From the NCBI RefSeq assembly GCF_015160875.1, contig NZ_CP063374.1, positions 6,823,501-6,887,500 on the forward strand: a DNA stretch of 64,000 bases, in the 5' to 3' direction. Source of the DNA: Streptomyces chromofuscus (GTDB lineage Bacteria; Actinomycetota; Actinomycetes; Streptomycetales; Streptomycetaceae). The notes under the pieces were generated by a model. That model did not search any database. It was not told the origin of the DNA and worked only from the letters and a program-made list of their open reading frames with translations. The translations under genes were made by a program, and so were the position numbers. Position 1 is the first letter of the stretch. Each line of letters opens with the position of its first letter. Positions 27,844 through 37,982 of the stretch are shown here, piece after piece.

Positions 27844-27883
27844 GCACGACCGGCACAGCGTCCCACCCGAGCACGACCGGCAC
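27835..27883 (+). repeat. Two copies of a 22-bp unit with 27-bp period
   Basis: CCCACCCGAGCACGACCGGC begins identical copies at 27835-27856 and 27862-27883, separated by 5 bases. It directly follows and slightly overlaps the four-copy repeat. I see no gene or clear promoter in the remaining bases up to 28015 apart from the AAGGGGAA ribosome site. Confidence 0.8.
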
Positions 27884-28015
27884 GACGTCCCGCACCGCAC
27901 CCACCCAGCGTCCCGCGAAGCATCCCGGCCCGGCGTTCCGCACAGCCTCCCGCCCCGTGCGCTGCTCCGCGCTGCCCTGAATCCGGCCCCCGTACGCCAG
28001 CCAAGGGGAACCCAC

Positions 28016-29533
28016 ATGGCACCAGAACCACCGCTGCTCAGCATGTCCGGCATCACCAAGTCGTTCCCCGGCGTCCGTGCCCTGGACGGCGTCGACCTCG
28101 ACGTCCAGGCCGGTGAAGTGCACTGTCTGCTCGGCCAGAACGGTGCCGGCAAGTCCACCCTCATCAAGGTCCTGGCCGGCGCCCACCAGCCCGACACCGG
28201 CACGATCCGCTGGCGCGGCGAGCCGGTCACCCTGCGCTCGCCGATCGCCGCGATGCGCCTCGGCATCGCCACCATCTACCAGGAACTCGACCTGGTCGAG
28301 CACCTGTCGGTCGCCGAGAACGTCCACCTCGGCCATGAGCCCACGGCCGCCGGTTTCGTCGTACGGCGCAAGGCGGCGAAGGCGTCGACGGCCCAGCTCC
28401 TGAAGCGACTGGGTCATCCGGAGATCGACCCGGCGCGTCTCGTCGGCGAACTGTCGGCCGCCCAGCAGCAGATCGTCTCCATGGCCCGCGCGCTCTCCCA
28501 CGACGTGCGGCTCATCGTGATGGACGAGCCGTCCGCCGCTCTCGACCCCGACGAGGTCGACAACCTCTTCCGGATCGTCGGCGACCTCACCGCCGAGGGC
28601 GTCGCCGTCGTCTACATCTCGCACCGCCTGGAGGAGATCCGCCGGATCGGCGACCGGGTGACCGTGCTCAAGGACGGGCGCGCGGTGGCGGGCGGGCTGC
28701 CCGCGAAGTCGACGCCGACCCGTGAGGTCGTGGCGCTGATGACCGGCCGGAACGTCGAGTACGTCTTCCCCGAGCGGCCGGCCTCACCGGGGGGCGGGGA
28801 GCCGGTGCTGGAAGTGCGGGGACTGGCCCGGGACGGCGAGTTCGAGCCCTTCGACCTGACCGTGCGTCCCGGCGAGATCGTCGGCCTTGCGGGGCTGGTC
28901 GGCTCAGGGCGCTCGGAGATCCTGGAGACGATCTACGGCGCCCGCAAGCCCTCCGCTGGCCATGTCCTGGTCGACGGACGGCAGTTGCGGCCGGGCAGCG
29001 TACGCGCCGCGGTCCACGCCGGACTCGGGCTCGCCCCCGAGGAACGCAAGGCGCAGGCCCTGCTGATGCTGGAGTCGGTCACCCGCAACGTCTCGGTCTC
29101 CTCCATGTCCCGCTTCTCGCGCGGCGGCTGGATCGACCGCGGCGCCGAACTGGGCGCGGCACGGGCCGCGACCCGCGAGCTGTCGCTGCGCCCCGACAAC
29201 CCGTCGGTGCCGATCCGCACCCTCTCCGGCGGCAACCAGCAAAAGGCCGTCCTCGCCCGCTGGCTGTTGCGCGGCTGCCGGGTCCTGCTGCTCGACGAGC
29301 CGACCCGCGGCGTCGACGTCGGCGCCCGCGCCGAGCTGTACGCGGTCGTGCGGCGTCTCGCCGACGAGGGCCTCGCGGTGCTGCTGGTCTCCAGCGAGGT
29401 GCCCGAGGTGCTCGGCCTCGCCGACCGCGTGCTGGTGCTGCGCGAGGGGCGCGTCGTACACACCGCGCCCGCCCATGAGCTGGACGAACACCGCGTACTC
29501 GACCTCGTGATGGAAGGAAGCCCGGCGTCATGA
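28016..29533 (+). CDS. Sugar ABC transporter ATPase with two ABC domains (RbsA/MglA type)
   Basis: This 505-residue protein is the ATPase of a CUT2-type monosaccharide importer. The first domain has Walker A GQNGAGKST, signature LSAAQQQ and Walker B VMDEPSAALDP. The second has the degenerate P-loop GLVGSGRSE, signature LSGGNQQKAVLARW and LLLDEPTRGVDVG, which is the family pattern. It acts at the inner face of the membrane with the following permease, whose ATG overlaps its stop by 4 bases. The sugar is unknown; ribose, xylose, galactose and inositol are family substrates. Confidence 0.95.
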   Translation: MAPEPPLLSMSGITKSFPGVRALDGVDLDVQAGEVHCLLGQNGAGKSTLIKVLAGAHQPDTGTIRWRGEPVTLRSPIAAMRLGIATIYQELDLVEHLSVAENVHLGHEPTAAGFVVRRKAAKASTAQLLKRLGHPEIDPARLVGELSAAQQQIVSMARALSHDVRLIVMDEPSAALDPDEVDNLFRIVGDLTAEGVAVVYISHRLEEIRRIGDRVTVLKDGRAVAGGLPAKSTPTREVVALMTGRNVEYVFPERPASPGGGEPVLEVRGLARDGEFEPFDLTVRPGEIVGLAGLVGSGRSEILETIYGARKPSAGHVLVDGRQLRPGSVRAAVHAGLGLAPEERKAQALLMLESVTRNVSVSSMSRFSRGGWIDRGAELGAARAATRELSLRPDNPSVPIRTLSGGNQQKAVLARWLLRGCRVLLLDEPTRGVDVGARAELYAVVRRLADEGLAVLLVSSEVPEVLGLADRVLVLREGRVVHTAPAHELDEHRVLDLVMEGSPAS

Positions 29534-30549
29534 CGCAGCCCGTCTCCCCGCCGCGGGACAGCGCCGACAAGGCGCCGTCGGCCGCTCGACCCCCCGCCTG
29601 GCGCGGCCGGGTGGTCCGCGCCGACGTCCGCACCCTGTCCCTGCTCGGCGTGCTCGCCGCCCTGATCCTGATCGGCGGCATCACCAAGCCGGACGAGTTC
29701 CTGGACACCCGCAACCTGCAACTCGTCCTGACCCAGGCCTCCGTGATCGGCGTCGTCACCGTCGGCATGACCTTCGTCATCGTCTCCGGCGGCATCGACC
29801 TCTCCGTCGGCGCGATCGTCGCCCTCGCCTCCGTCTGGGCGACCACCGTCGCCACCCAGGAGTTCGGCTTCAGCGGCATCCTGTTCACCTCGGTGCTCGT
29901 GGGCCTCGGCTGCGGCCTGGTCAACGGACTGCTCATCGCCTACGGCGGGATGGTGCCGTTCATCGCGACCCTCGCCATGCTGGCCTCGGCGCGCGGACTG
30001 GCGTTGCAGATCACGGACGGCCGGACGCAGATCGTGACGGTCGACGGCATCCTCGACCTGGGCGAGCGCGACGCGTACGTGCTCGGCATCCCGCCGCTCG
30101 TCCTCGTCTTCGCGGTCGTCACGGTCATCGGCTGGCTGCTGCTGAACCGCACCACCTTCGGACGCCGCACCGTCGCCGTCGGCGGCAACGCCGAGGCGGC
30201 GCGGCTGGCGGGCATCGACGTACGCCGCCAGCGGCTGTACCTGTACCTGCTCTCCGGGCTGTGCTGCGGCATCGCCGCGTTCCTGCTGATCATCCTGTCC
30301 GGTTCGGGTCAGAACACCAACGGCAACCTCTACGAACTCGACGCCATCGCGGCCGCGATCATCGGCGGCACGCTGCTCAGCGGGGGCCGCGGCACCATCG
30401 TCGGCTCCGTGCTCGGCGTCCTGATCTTCACCACCATCACCAACATCTTCGCCCTGAACAACCTGCAGAGCGACGTCCAGCAGATCGCCAAGGGCGCGAT
30501 CATCGTCGCCGCCGTGCTGGTCCAGCGCCGTACCGCGAGCACGACCTGA
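29530..30549 (+). CDS. Sugar ABC transporter permease (RbsC-like)
   Basis: This 339-residue membrane protein has 8-10 transmembrane segments and the BPD_transp_2 signature: GMTFVIVSGGIDLSVGAI around residue 80 and the cytoplasmic loop VGGNAEAARLAGIDVRR that contacts the ATPase. CUT2 systems use such a permease as a homodimer. It overlaps the ATPase gene by 4 bases, and the lipoprotein gene follows 17 bases later, so the three form one importer. Confidence 0.95.
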   Translation: MTQPVSPPRDSADKAPSAARPPAWRGRVVRADVRTLSLLGVLAALILIGGITKPDEFLDTRNLQLVLTQASVIGVVTVGMTFVIVSGGIDLSVGAIVALASVWATTVATQEFGFSGILFTSVLVGLGCGLVNGLLIAYGGMVPFIATLAMLASARGLALQITDGRTQIVTVDGILDLGERDAYVLGIPPLVLVFAVVTVIGWLLLNRTTFGRRTVAVGGNAEAARLAGIDVRRQRLYLYLLSGLCCGIAAFLLIILSGSGQNTNGNLYELDAIAAAIIGGTLLSGGRGTIVGSVLGVLIFTTITNIFALNNLQSDVQQIAKGAIIVAAVLVQRRTASTT

Positions 30550-30566
30550 GGAAAGGGTTCACCGCC

Positions 30567-31607
30567 ATGTCGCAACTCACCAGTCGCAGAGGACTGCTCT
30601 TCGGGACCGCCGCTGTCTCGGCCGGTGCCCTCCTCGCCGGGTGCACCAGCAACGAGCCGAAGGAGAAGGAGCAGGCCGCCGACCCACAGCCGGCCGCCGA
30701 CGACAAGCCCGGAAAGCCGGTCACCATCGGCTTCGCCGGACCGCAGGCAGACCACGGCTGGCTCGCCGCGATCAACTCCAACGCCAAGAGCCGCGCCGAG
30801 AAGTACGAGGACGTGACGCTGGAGATCACCGAGGGCTCCAACGACACCGCCGCGCAGATCGGCCAGATCGAGACCCTCATCAACAAGAAGGTCGACGTCC
30901 TGGTCATCCTGCCCGCCGACGGCAAGGCGCTCACCCAGGTCGGGCTCAAGGCGATGGCGGCCGGGATCCCGGTGGTCAACCTGGACCGGATCTTCAACAC
31001 CCCGCAGGCCTACCGCTGCTGGATCGGCGGCGACAACTACGGCATGGGCCTCAACGCCGGCCACTACATCGGCGAGAAGCTCAAGGACAAGTCCGACGCC
31101 CGGGTCATCGAACTGGCCGGCCTGGACAACCTGGAGCTGACCAAGCAGCGCACCCAGGGCTTCGACGACGCGCTGAAGAACTACCCGAACATCCGCAAGG
31201 TGGCCCGCCAGGCTGCCGAGTTCACCGTCGAGTCCGGCCAGGCCAAGATGGCCCAGCTGCTCCAGGCGCAGTCGAAGTTCGACGCGCTGTGGAACCACGA
31301 CGACGACCAGGGCGTGGGCGCGCTGCGCGCCATCGAGCAGGCCGGGCGCGACGACTTCCTGATGGTCGGCGGCGCGGGCGCGCTCTCCGCCTTCCAGGCC
31401 ATCAAGCAGGACGAGGGCGTGCTGAAGGCGACCGTCCTCTACCCGCCCACCATGGCCGCCTCCGCCATCGACCTCGCCCGCGCCCTCGGCCAGGGCAAGG
31501 GCGTCGGAGGCCTCGCCGAGTTCGAGATCCCGGCGTCGCTCACGCTGTACTCGGCCGTCGTCGACAAGACCAACGTCGACCAGTACATGTCCACCGGCTT
31601 CGAGTGA
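30567..31607 (+). CDS. Sugar ABC transporter substrate-binding lipoprotein
   Basis: This 346-residue protein is a Peripla_BP_4 sugar-binding protein. The N-terminus has a twin-arginine motif (SRRGLLFG) and a lipobox LLAGC with Cys26 as the lipidated residue, so it is a Tat-exported lipoprotein on the outer face of the membrane. The binding fold follows with typical NLDRIF and WNHDDDQGVGAL segments. Unlike many CUT2 operons, the binding protein gene comes last. A strong hairpin follows, which may lower expression of the downstream enzymes. Ligand unknown. Confidence 0.94.
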   Translation: MSQLTSRRGLLFGTAAVSAGALLAGCTSNEPKEKEQAADPQPAADDKPGKPVTIGFAGPQADHGWLAAINSNAKSRAEKYEDVTLEITEGSNDTAAQIGQIETLINKKVDVLVILPADGKALTQVGLKAMAAGIPVVNLDRIFNTPQAYRCWIGGDNYGMGLNAGHYIGEKLKDKSDARVIELAGLDNLELTKQRTQGFDDALKNYPNIRKVARQAAEFTVESGQAKMAQLLQAQSKFDALWNHDDDQGVGALRAIEQAGRDDFLMVGGAGALSAFQAIKQDEGVLKATVLYPPTMAASAIDLARALGQGKGVGGLAEFEIPASLTLYSAVVDKTNVDQYMSTGFE

Positions 31608-31621
31608 GGCGCCCCGCTCCA

Positions 31622-31653
31622 GGGGCCCGGCCTTCCTGAACGGGCCGGGCCCC
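31622..31653 (+). terminator. Hairpin after the substrate-binding protein gene
   Basis: An 11-bp perfect stem (31622-31632 with 31643-31653) and a 10-base loop follow the stop codon by 14 bases. The next gene starts 39 bases later in the same direction, so it may act as a partial terminator or protect the upstream transcript end. Confidence 0.65.
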
Positions 31654-31692
31654 CACCCCCCACCGCGCCACGACGACGAGGAGGACATCCGA

Positions 31693-32898
31693 ATGGCACA
31701 GCCGCAAGCGCCCGAAGGGACCGAGGCCGAAAAGCCCCCGTTGCGCATCGGCATGGTCGGCTACGCCTTCATGGGCGCCGCCCACTCCCAGGGCTGGCGC
31801 ACCGCGGGCCGCGTCTTCGACCTGCCCCGGCAGCCGGTGCTCGCCGTGATCTGCGGGCGGGACGAGGCGGCCGTACGCGCGGCGGCCGGCCGGCACGGCT
31901 GGGCGGCGGCCGAGACCGACTGGCGGGCGCTGATCGCCCGGGACGACGTCGACCTGGTCGACATCTGCACACCCGGCGACAGCCACGCCGAGATCGCGCT
32001 GGCCGCGCTGGCCGCCGGCAAGCACGTCCTGTGCGAGAAGCCCCTCGCCAACTCCGTCGAGGAGGCCGAGACGATGGCCGCCGCGGCCGAGGCGGCGCAG
32101 GCACGCGGTCAGCTGGCGATGGTCGGCTTCAACTACCGCCGGCTGCCGGCCACCGCGCTGGCCCGGCGGATGGTGGCCGAGGGCAGCGTCGGCACCCTGC
32201 GGCACGTCAGGGTGACGTACCTCCAGGACTGGCTGGTCGACCCGCAGGCCCCGCTGACGTGGCGGCTGCGCAGGGAACTGGCCGGCTCCGGCTCGCTCGG
32301 CGACCTCGGCGCGCACATCGTCGACCTGGCGCAGTACCTGGCGGGGGAGCAGCTCGCGGGGGTGTCGGCGCTCACCGAGACGTTCGTCCGGGAACGGCCG
32401 CTCGCGGGGGCCGCCCGTGGCCTGGGCGCCGTCTCCGCCGAGGGGACCGGGCAGGTCACCGTCGACGACGCCGCCCTGTTCACCGCCCGCTTCGCCTCCG
32501 GTGCGCTCGCCTCCTTCGAGGCCACCCGGTACGCCACCGGACGCAAGAACGCCCTGCGCATCGAACTCAACGGCGAGCGCGGCTCGCTCGCCTTCGACCT
32601 GGAACGGCTCAACGAGCTCTGGTACCACGACGGCACCGAGCCCGGCACCCGGGCCGGCTTCCGCCGCATCCTCGTCACCGAACCCGACCATCCCTACCTG
32701 GACGCCTGGTGGCCGCCCGGCCACGGCCTCGGCTACGAGCACACCTTCGTCCACCAGGCCCGCGACCTGGTCCACGCGGTCGCCGAGGGCCGCCGCCCCG
32801 AACCCTCCTTCGCCGACGGGCTCCAGGTGCAGCGCGTCCTCGCCGCGGTGGAGGAGAGCGCAGAGAAGAACTCCGTCTACACCCCGATCGCGGTCTAG
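31693..32898 (+). CDS. Gfo/Idh/MocA-family oxidoreductase
   Basis: This 401-residue enzyme has an N-terminal Rossmann fold (GMVGYAFMGAAHSQGW, residues about 19-34), the family catalytic region CEKPLANSVEEAE with its Lys, and a C-terminal substrate domain including GDLGAHIVDLAQYL with the conserved Asp and His. Members oxidise or reduce sugars and inositols with NAD(P). It is preceded by GAGGAGG and followed 12 bases later by a TIM-barrel isomerase gene. With the importer, it suggests uptake and oxidation of a cyclitol or of a sugar via a keto intermediate. Confidence 0.93.
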   Translation: MAQPQAPEGTEAEKPPLRIGMVGYAFMGAAHSQGWRTAGRVFDLPRQPVLAVICGRDEAAVRAAAGRHGWAAAETDWRALIARDDVDLVDICTPGDSHAEIALAALAAGKHVLCEKPLANSVEEAETMAAAAEAAQARGQLAMVGFNYRRLPATALARRMVAEGSVGTLRHVRVTYLQDWLVDPQAPLTWRLRRELAGSGSLGDLGAHIVDLAQYLAGEQLAGVSALTETFVRERPLAGAARGLGAVSAEGTGQVTVDDAALFTARFASGALASFEATRYATGRKNALRIELNGERGSLAFDLERLNELWYHDGTEPGTRAGFRRILVTEPDHPYLDAWWPPGHGLGYEHTFVHQARDLVHAVAEGRRPEPSFADGLQVQRVLAAVEESAEKNSVYTPIAV

Positions 32899-32910
32899 GA
32901 GGCGTCGGCA

Positions 32911-33909
<999 letters not shown>

Positions 33910-33936
33910 AGCGCGCACCCGGCGCAGGTCGGGGAC

Positions 33937-33962
33937 GGGGACCGGAACAACCGCCGGTCCCC
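33937..33962 (+). terminator. Hairpin terminator at end of sugar operon
   Basis: A 9-bp stem (GGGGACCGG at 33937-33945 with its complement at 33954-33962) and an 8-base loop lie 27 bases after the isomerase stop, ahead of the next operator. Confidence 0.7.
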
Positions 33963-33984
33963 CCTCCGGCCTGCCCTGATCCGG

Positions 33985-34007
33985 CTTTGTCCTGTGATGG
34001 GAGAAAG
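33985..34007. promoter_or_regulatory. Second copy of the CTTTGTCC-N7-GGANAAAG inverted repeat
   Basis: CTTTGTCC (33985-33992) and GGAGAAAG (34000-34007) match as inverted arms at 7 of 8 positions around a 7-base spacer. It aligns with the repeat before the ROK gene (first 13 bases identical). It lies 169 bases upstream of the multidomain sugar-enzyme start, so that gene probably belongs to the ROK regulon. Confidence 0.6.
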
Positions 34008-34176
34008 TTCAACCGATCCTGGCACAAGGGGTGTTCATCCCCGGAGGGACGCGGTTACCGTCCCTGAAGTGTTCAGGACAGACACACACGCCTCCGGGGT
34101 GACGGCGCACCCCGGCGCCCGCACCGCACGTCTTCGACCCATCCCGTACGGCCCACCCCGTTCCCGGAGGGACTTC

Positions 34177-35442
34177 GTGCACAGAACCAGACTCCGCACC
34201 ACCCGCGCCCCGAAGCGCCCCACACTTCGCACCGCCGTCGCCCTGTTCACCGGCCTGCTGCTGGCCGTGGGCACGCCGGCGACCGTCGCCGGCGCCCACC
34301 CCGGCCACCCGGAACACGCCGAACCGGCCGCCGCAGAGGGGCAGTTCCAGCAAGTGCCGCTCGCCAAGGGCGAGCCCGAGACGGGCGAGCCGATGTCGCT
34401 CGCCGTGCTCCCGGACCGCAGCGTCCTGCACACCTCGCGCGACGGCACGCTGCGCCTGACCGACCAGGGCGGCGTCACCAAGATCGCCGGCAAGCTCGAC
34501 GTCTACAGCCACGACGAGGAGGGCCTGCAGGGCGTCGGCATCGACCCGGACTTCGAGAACAACCGGGCGATCTACCTCTACTACGCCCCGCCGCTCGACA
34601 CCCCCGCGGGCGACGCCCCGGAGACCGGCACCGCCGAGGACTTCGCGAAGTTCGACGGCGTCAACCGGCTCTCCCGCTTCGTCCTGAACCCCAACGGCAC
34701 CCTGGACCTGGCCAGCGAGAAGAAGGTCCTGGACGTCGCGGCCTCCCGCGGCATCTGCTGCCACGTCGGCGGCGACATCGACTTCGACGCGGACGGCAAC
34801 CTCTACCTGTCGACCGGCGACGACACCAACCCGTTCGCCTCCGACGGCTACACGCCGATCGACGACCGGCCGAACCGCAACCCGGCCTTCGACGCCCGCC
34901 GCAGCTCCGGCAACACCAACGACCTGCGCGGCAAGATCCTGCGCATCAAGGTCGCCGAGGACGGCTCGTACACCATCCCGGAGGGCAACCTCTTCGCCCC
35001 GGGCACGGAGAAGACCCGCCCCGAGATCTACGCGATGGGCTTCCGCAACCCGTTCCGGATGAGCGTCGACGACAAGACCGGCATCGTGTACGTCGGTGAC
35101 TACGGTCCCGACGCGGGCGCCGCCAACCCCAGCCGGGGCCCGGCGGGACAGGTCGAGTTCGCCAAGGTGACCAAGGCCGCCAACTTCGGCTGGCCGTTCT
35201 GCACCGGGAACAACGACGCCTACATCGACTACGACTTCGCCACCGGCACCTCCGGCGAGAAGTTCGACTGCGCCGCCCCGAAGAACACCTCGCCGCACAA
35301 CACGGGCCTGGTCGACCTGCCGCCCGCGCAGGCCGCCTGGATCCCCTACGACGGCGGCTCGGTGCCCGAGTTCGGCAGCGGCTCGGAGTCCCCGATGGCG
35401 GCCCCGTCTACCGCTACGACCCCGACCTCGACTCCGAGGTGA
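34177..35442 (+). CDS. N-terminal part of secreted multidomain sugar enzyme: sugar dehydrogenase domain, frameshifted
   Basis: This reading frame opens with a signal peptide (about residues 8-40, TAVALFTGLLLAVGTPATVAG) from a GTG with GGAGG ahead. It continues with a PQQ-type glucose/sorbosone dehydrogenase beta-propeller, marked by SDEEGLQG-like HDEEGLQGVGIDPDF, GRILRIK-like GKILRIK and the YAMGFRNPFRMS motif. The last 15 residues are out of frame: near 35397, one G appears to be missing, after which the +1 frame reads GGPVYRYDPDLDSEVKF, the expected continuation. The natural protein would run on into the next entry. Either a real mutation or a sequencing error; see findings. Confidence 0.82.
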   Translation: MHRTRLRTTRAPKRPTLRTAVALFTGLLLAVGTPATVAGAHPGHPEHAEPAAAEGQFQQVPLAKGEPETGEPMSLAVLPDRSVLHTSRDGTLRLTDQGGVTKIAGKLDVYSHDEEGLQGVGIDPDFENNRAIYLYYAPPLDTPAGDAPETGTAEDFAKFDGVNRLSRFVLNPNGTLDLASEKKVLDVAASRGICCHVGGDIDFDADGNLYLSTGDDTNPFASDGYTPIDDRPNRNPAFDARRSSGNTNDLRGKILRIKVAEDGSYTIPEGNLFAPGTEKTRPEIYAMGFRNPFRMSVDDKTGIVYVGDYGPDAGAANPSRGPAGQVEFAKVTKAANFGWPFCTGNNDAYIDYDFATGTSGEKFDCAAPKNTSPHNTGLVDLPPAQAAWIPYDGGSVPEFGSGSESPMAAPSTATTPTSTPR

Positions 35443-37898
35443 AGTTCCCGGAGGCGTACGACGGCGACTTCTTCGCGGGTGAGTTCGGCCGCCGGTGGAT
35501 CAAGCGGATCGAGCAGAACGAGGACGGCTCGGTCGCGAAGATCAACGACTTCCCGTGGACCGGCACCCAGATCATGGACATGGAGTTCGGCCCCGACGGC
35601 GCGCTCTACGTCCTCGACTACGGCGTCTCCTGGTTCCAGGGCGACGAGCACTCCGCGCTGTACCGGATCGAGAACGCCGAGGACGGCTTCTCGCCGATCG
35701 CCGAGGTGAGCGCCAACAAGACGTCCGGAGCGGCCGGGCTGAAGGTCACGTTCACCGGCTCCGCCACGGACGCCGACTCCCCGGACCTCACCTACAGCTG
35801 GGACTTCGGCGACGGCACCACGGGTGAGGGCCTCAACCCCACCCACCAGTACAAGAAGGTCGGCACCTACACCGCCACCTTCACCGCCGAGGACCCCGAG
35901 GGCAACACCGGCAACGCCAGCGTACGGATCGTGGTCGGCAACACCGAGCCCAAGGTGCGCATCGACGTCCCGGGCAACGGCACCCTGGCCGCCTTCGGCG
36001 AGCCCGTCCCCTTCAAGGTGACCGTCACCGACCCCGACGAGACCATCGACTGCTCCAAGGTCAAGGTCTCCTACAGCCTCGGCCACGACTCCCACGCCCA
36101 CGAGCTGACCAGCGAGACGGGCTGCGAGGGCACCCTGAAGCCGCCCGCCGGCGACGGCGGTCACGACCCCAACGCCAACATCTACGGTGTCGTCGGTGCC
36201 AGCTACACCGACGGCGGGGCGAACGGCCAGGAGGCCCTGACCGGCACCGCGCGGGCCGTGCTCCAGCCGCTGCACCGCCAGGCCGAGCACTTCACCACCC
36301 AGTCCGGCATCAGGACCTACGACAAGGCCGCCGCCAACGGCGGCAAGACCGTCGGCGACATCAACGACGGCGACTGGATCTCCTTCAGCCCCTACCGGTT
36401 CGACGGGCAGAAGAAGATGACCGTGCGGGCGTCCTCCGGCGGTGCGGGCGGCTTCATCGAGTTGCGCACCGGCTCGCCCGACGGCCCGCTGCACGGCTCG
36501 GCCTACATCCCGCCGACCGGCAGCTGGGAGACATTCCAGAACGTCGACGTGCCGCTGCGGTCGCTGCCCGGCGGCACCACGAAGATCTACCTGGTCTTCA
36601 AGGGCGGCGAGGGCGCGCTGTACGACGTGGACGACTTCGAGTTCTCCAAGGAGCCGTTCACGAACGGCAAGAGGGTCCTGGTCTTCTCCAAGACCGCCGG
36701 CTTCCGGCACGACTCCATCCCGGCCGGCATCGCCGCCCTGAAGGAGCTCGGCGCCCCGGCCGGCATCACGGTCGACGCGACCGAGGAGGCCCGGCAGTTC
36801 ACCACGACCAACCTCGCCAAGTACGACGCGGTGGCCTTCCTGTCCACCACGGGTGACGTGCTCAACGCCGACCAGCAGAAGGCGTTCGAGAACTACGTCG
36901 CGAACGGCGGCGGCTACATGGGCATCCACGCCGCCGCCGACACCGAGTACGACTGGGAGTTCTACGGCGGCCTCGTCGGCGCCTACTTCGCCTCGCACCC
37001 GGCCATCCAGCAGGCCACGGTCCGTGTCGAGGACCACGACCACCCGTCCACCGCGCACCTGGAGGACGCCTGGGAGCGCACCGACGAGTGGTACAACTAC
37101 CGCACCAACCCGCGTGAGCAGGCCAAGGTCCTCGCCACCCTGGACGAGACCACCTACCAGGGCGGCACCATGAAGGGCGACCACCCGATCGCCTGGTGCC
37201 AGAGCTACGGCGGCGGCCGCTCCTTCTACACCGGCGGCGGGCACACCAAGGAGTCCTACGCCGAGGAGGCCTTCCGGGCCCATCTGCTCGGCGGCCTGCA
37301 GTACGCCACCGGCCAGGTCAAGGCCGACTGCAAGCCGACCACGGGCTACCGGAAGATCTTCAACGGCCAGACTCTGGACGGCTGGAAGCAGGCCGGACCC
37401 GGCAAGTTCAACGTCGTCGACGGCACCCTGGAGTCCGAGGGCGGCATGGGCCTGCTCTGGTACCAGGCCAAGGAGCTGAAGTCGTACTCCCTGAAGCTCG
37501 ACTGGAAGATGCGGGGCGACGACAACTCCGGGATCTTCGTGGGCTTCCCCGCCTCCGACGACCCCTGGTCCGCGGTGAACAAGGGCTACGAGATCCAGAT
37601 CGACGCCACGGACGCGCCGGACCGCACCACGGGCTCCGTCTACTCGTTCAAGTCGGCGAACATCACGGCCCGTGACCAGGTCCTGCGGCCGCCCGGCCAG
37701 TGGAACTCCTACGAGATCAAGGTCCAGGGCGAACGCCTCCAGGTGTTCCTCAACGGAGTCAAGATCAACGACTTCACCAACAAGGACCCCCAGCGGAGCC
37801 TGACCGACGGCTACATCGGCCTGCAGAACCACGGCGCCGACGACCAGGTCTCCTTCCGCAACATCCAGCTCAAGGAACTGCCCGTCACGGGCGACTGA
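35439..37898 (+). CDS. C-terminal part of the same gene: end of dehydrogenase, PKD, CBM6-like, ThuA and DUF1080 domains
   Basis: This frame has 819 residues and completes the preceding entry; its GTG has no ribosome site, so independent translation is unlikely. In order: the end of the sugar dehydrogenase (residues 1-85), a PKD domain (about 90-170, SWDFGDGTTG), a CBM6-like domain (about 280-400, NDGDWISFSPYRF), a ThuA domain (about 410-620, GYMGIHAAADTEYDWEF) and a DUF1080/3-keto-disaccharide hydrolase domain (about 630-815, IFNGQTLDGWK). Secreted proteins of this layout are thought to process oxidised di- or oligosaccharides. With one base restored, the joined protein would have about 1240 residues. 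Confidence 0.85.
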   Translation: MKFPEAYDGDFFAGEFGRRWIKRIEQNEDGSVAKINDFPWTGTQIMDMEFGPDGALYVLDYGVSWFQGDEHSALYRIENAEDGFSPIAEVSANKTSGAAGLKVTFTGSATDADSPDLTYSWDFGDGTTGEGLNPTHQYKKVGTYTATFTAEDPEGNTGNASVRIVVGNTEPKVRIDVPGNGTLAAFGEPVPFKVTVTDPDETIDCSKVKVSYSLGHDSHAHELTSETGCEGTLKPPAGDGGHDPNANIYGVVGASYTDGGANGQEALTGTARAVLQPLHRQAEHFTTQSGIRTYDKAAANGGKTVGDINDGDWISFSPYRFDGQKKMTVRASSGGAGGFIELRTGSPDGPLHGSAYIPPTGSWETFQNVDVPLRSLPGGTTKIYLVFKGGEGALYDVDDFEFSKEPFTNGKRVLVFSKTAGFRHDSIPAGIAALKELGAPAGITVDATEEARQFTTTNLAKYDAVAFLSTTGDVLNADQQKAFENYVANGGGYMGIHAAADTEYDWEFYGGLVGAYFASHPAIQQATVRVEDHDHPSTAHLEDAWERTDEWYNYRTNPREQAKVLATLDETTYQGGTMKGDHPIAWCQSYGGGRSFYTGGGHTKESYAEEAFRAHLLGGLQYATGQVKADCKPTTGYRKIFNGQTLDGWKQAGPGKFNVVDGTLESEGGMGLLWYQAKELKSYSLKLDWKMRGDDNSGIFVGFPASDDPWSAVNKGYEIQIDATDAPDRTTGSVYSFKSANITARDQVLRPPGQWNSYEIKVQGERLQVFLNGVKINDFTNKDPQRSLTDGYIGLQNHGADDQVSFRNIQLKELPVTGD

Positions 37899-37903
37899 AC
37901 GGC

Positions 37904-37935
37904 GGCGGGCGGGGGACGCCGGACCCCCGCCCGCC
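37904..37935 (+). terminator. Hairpin terminator followed by a short T-rich run
   Basis: A 12-bp perfect stem (37904-37915 with 37924-37935) and an 8-base loop are followed by GTCTTTGTC. It separates the sugar-enzyme gene from the ebo-type cluster. Confidence 0.78.
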
Positions 37936-37982
37936 GTCTTTGTCCCTCCCCCCGGGGATCGCGCACGACAAGGAGGCTGCCC

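Noticed and set aside
35390..35442. Programmed ribosomal frameshift in the multidomain sugar-enzyme gene
   Set aside because: No slippery heptamer or downstream pseudoknot is evident; a simple missing G explains the frame change better.
37938..37945. CTTTGTCC after the sugar-enzyme gene as a third ROK operator
   Set aside because: The second arm (GGANAAAG) is absent at the right distance, and the bases belong to the tail of a terminator hairpin.
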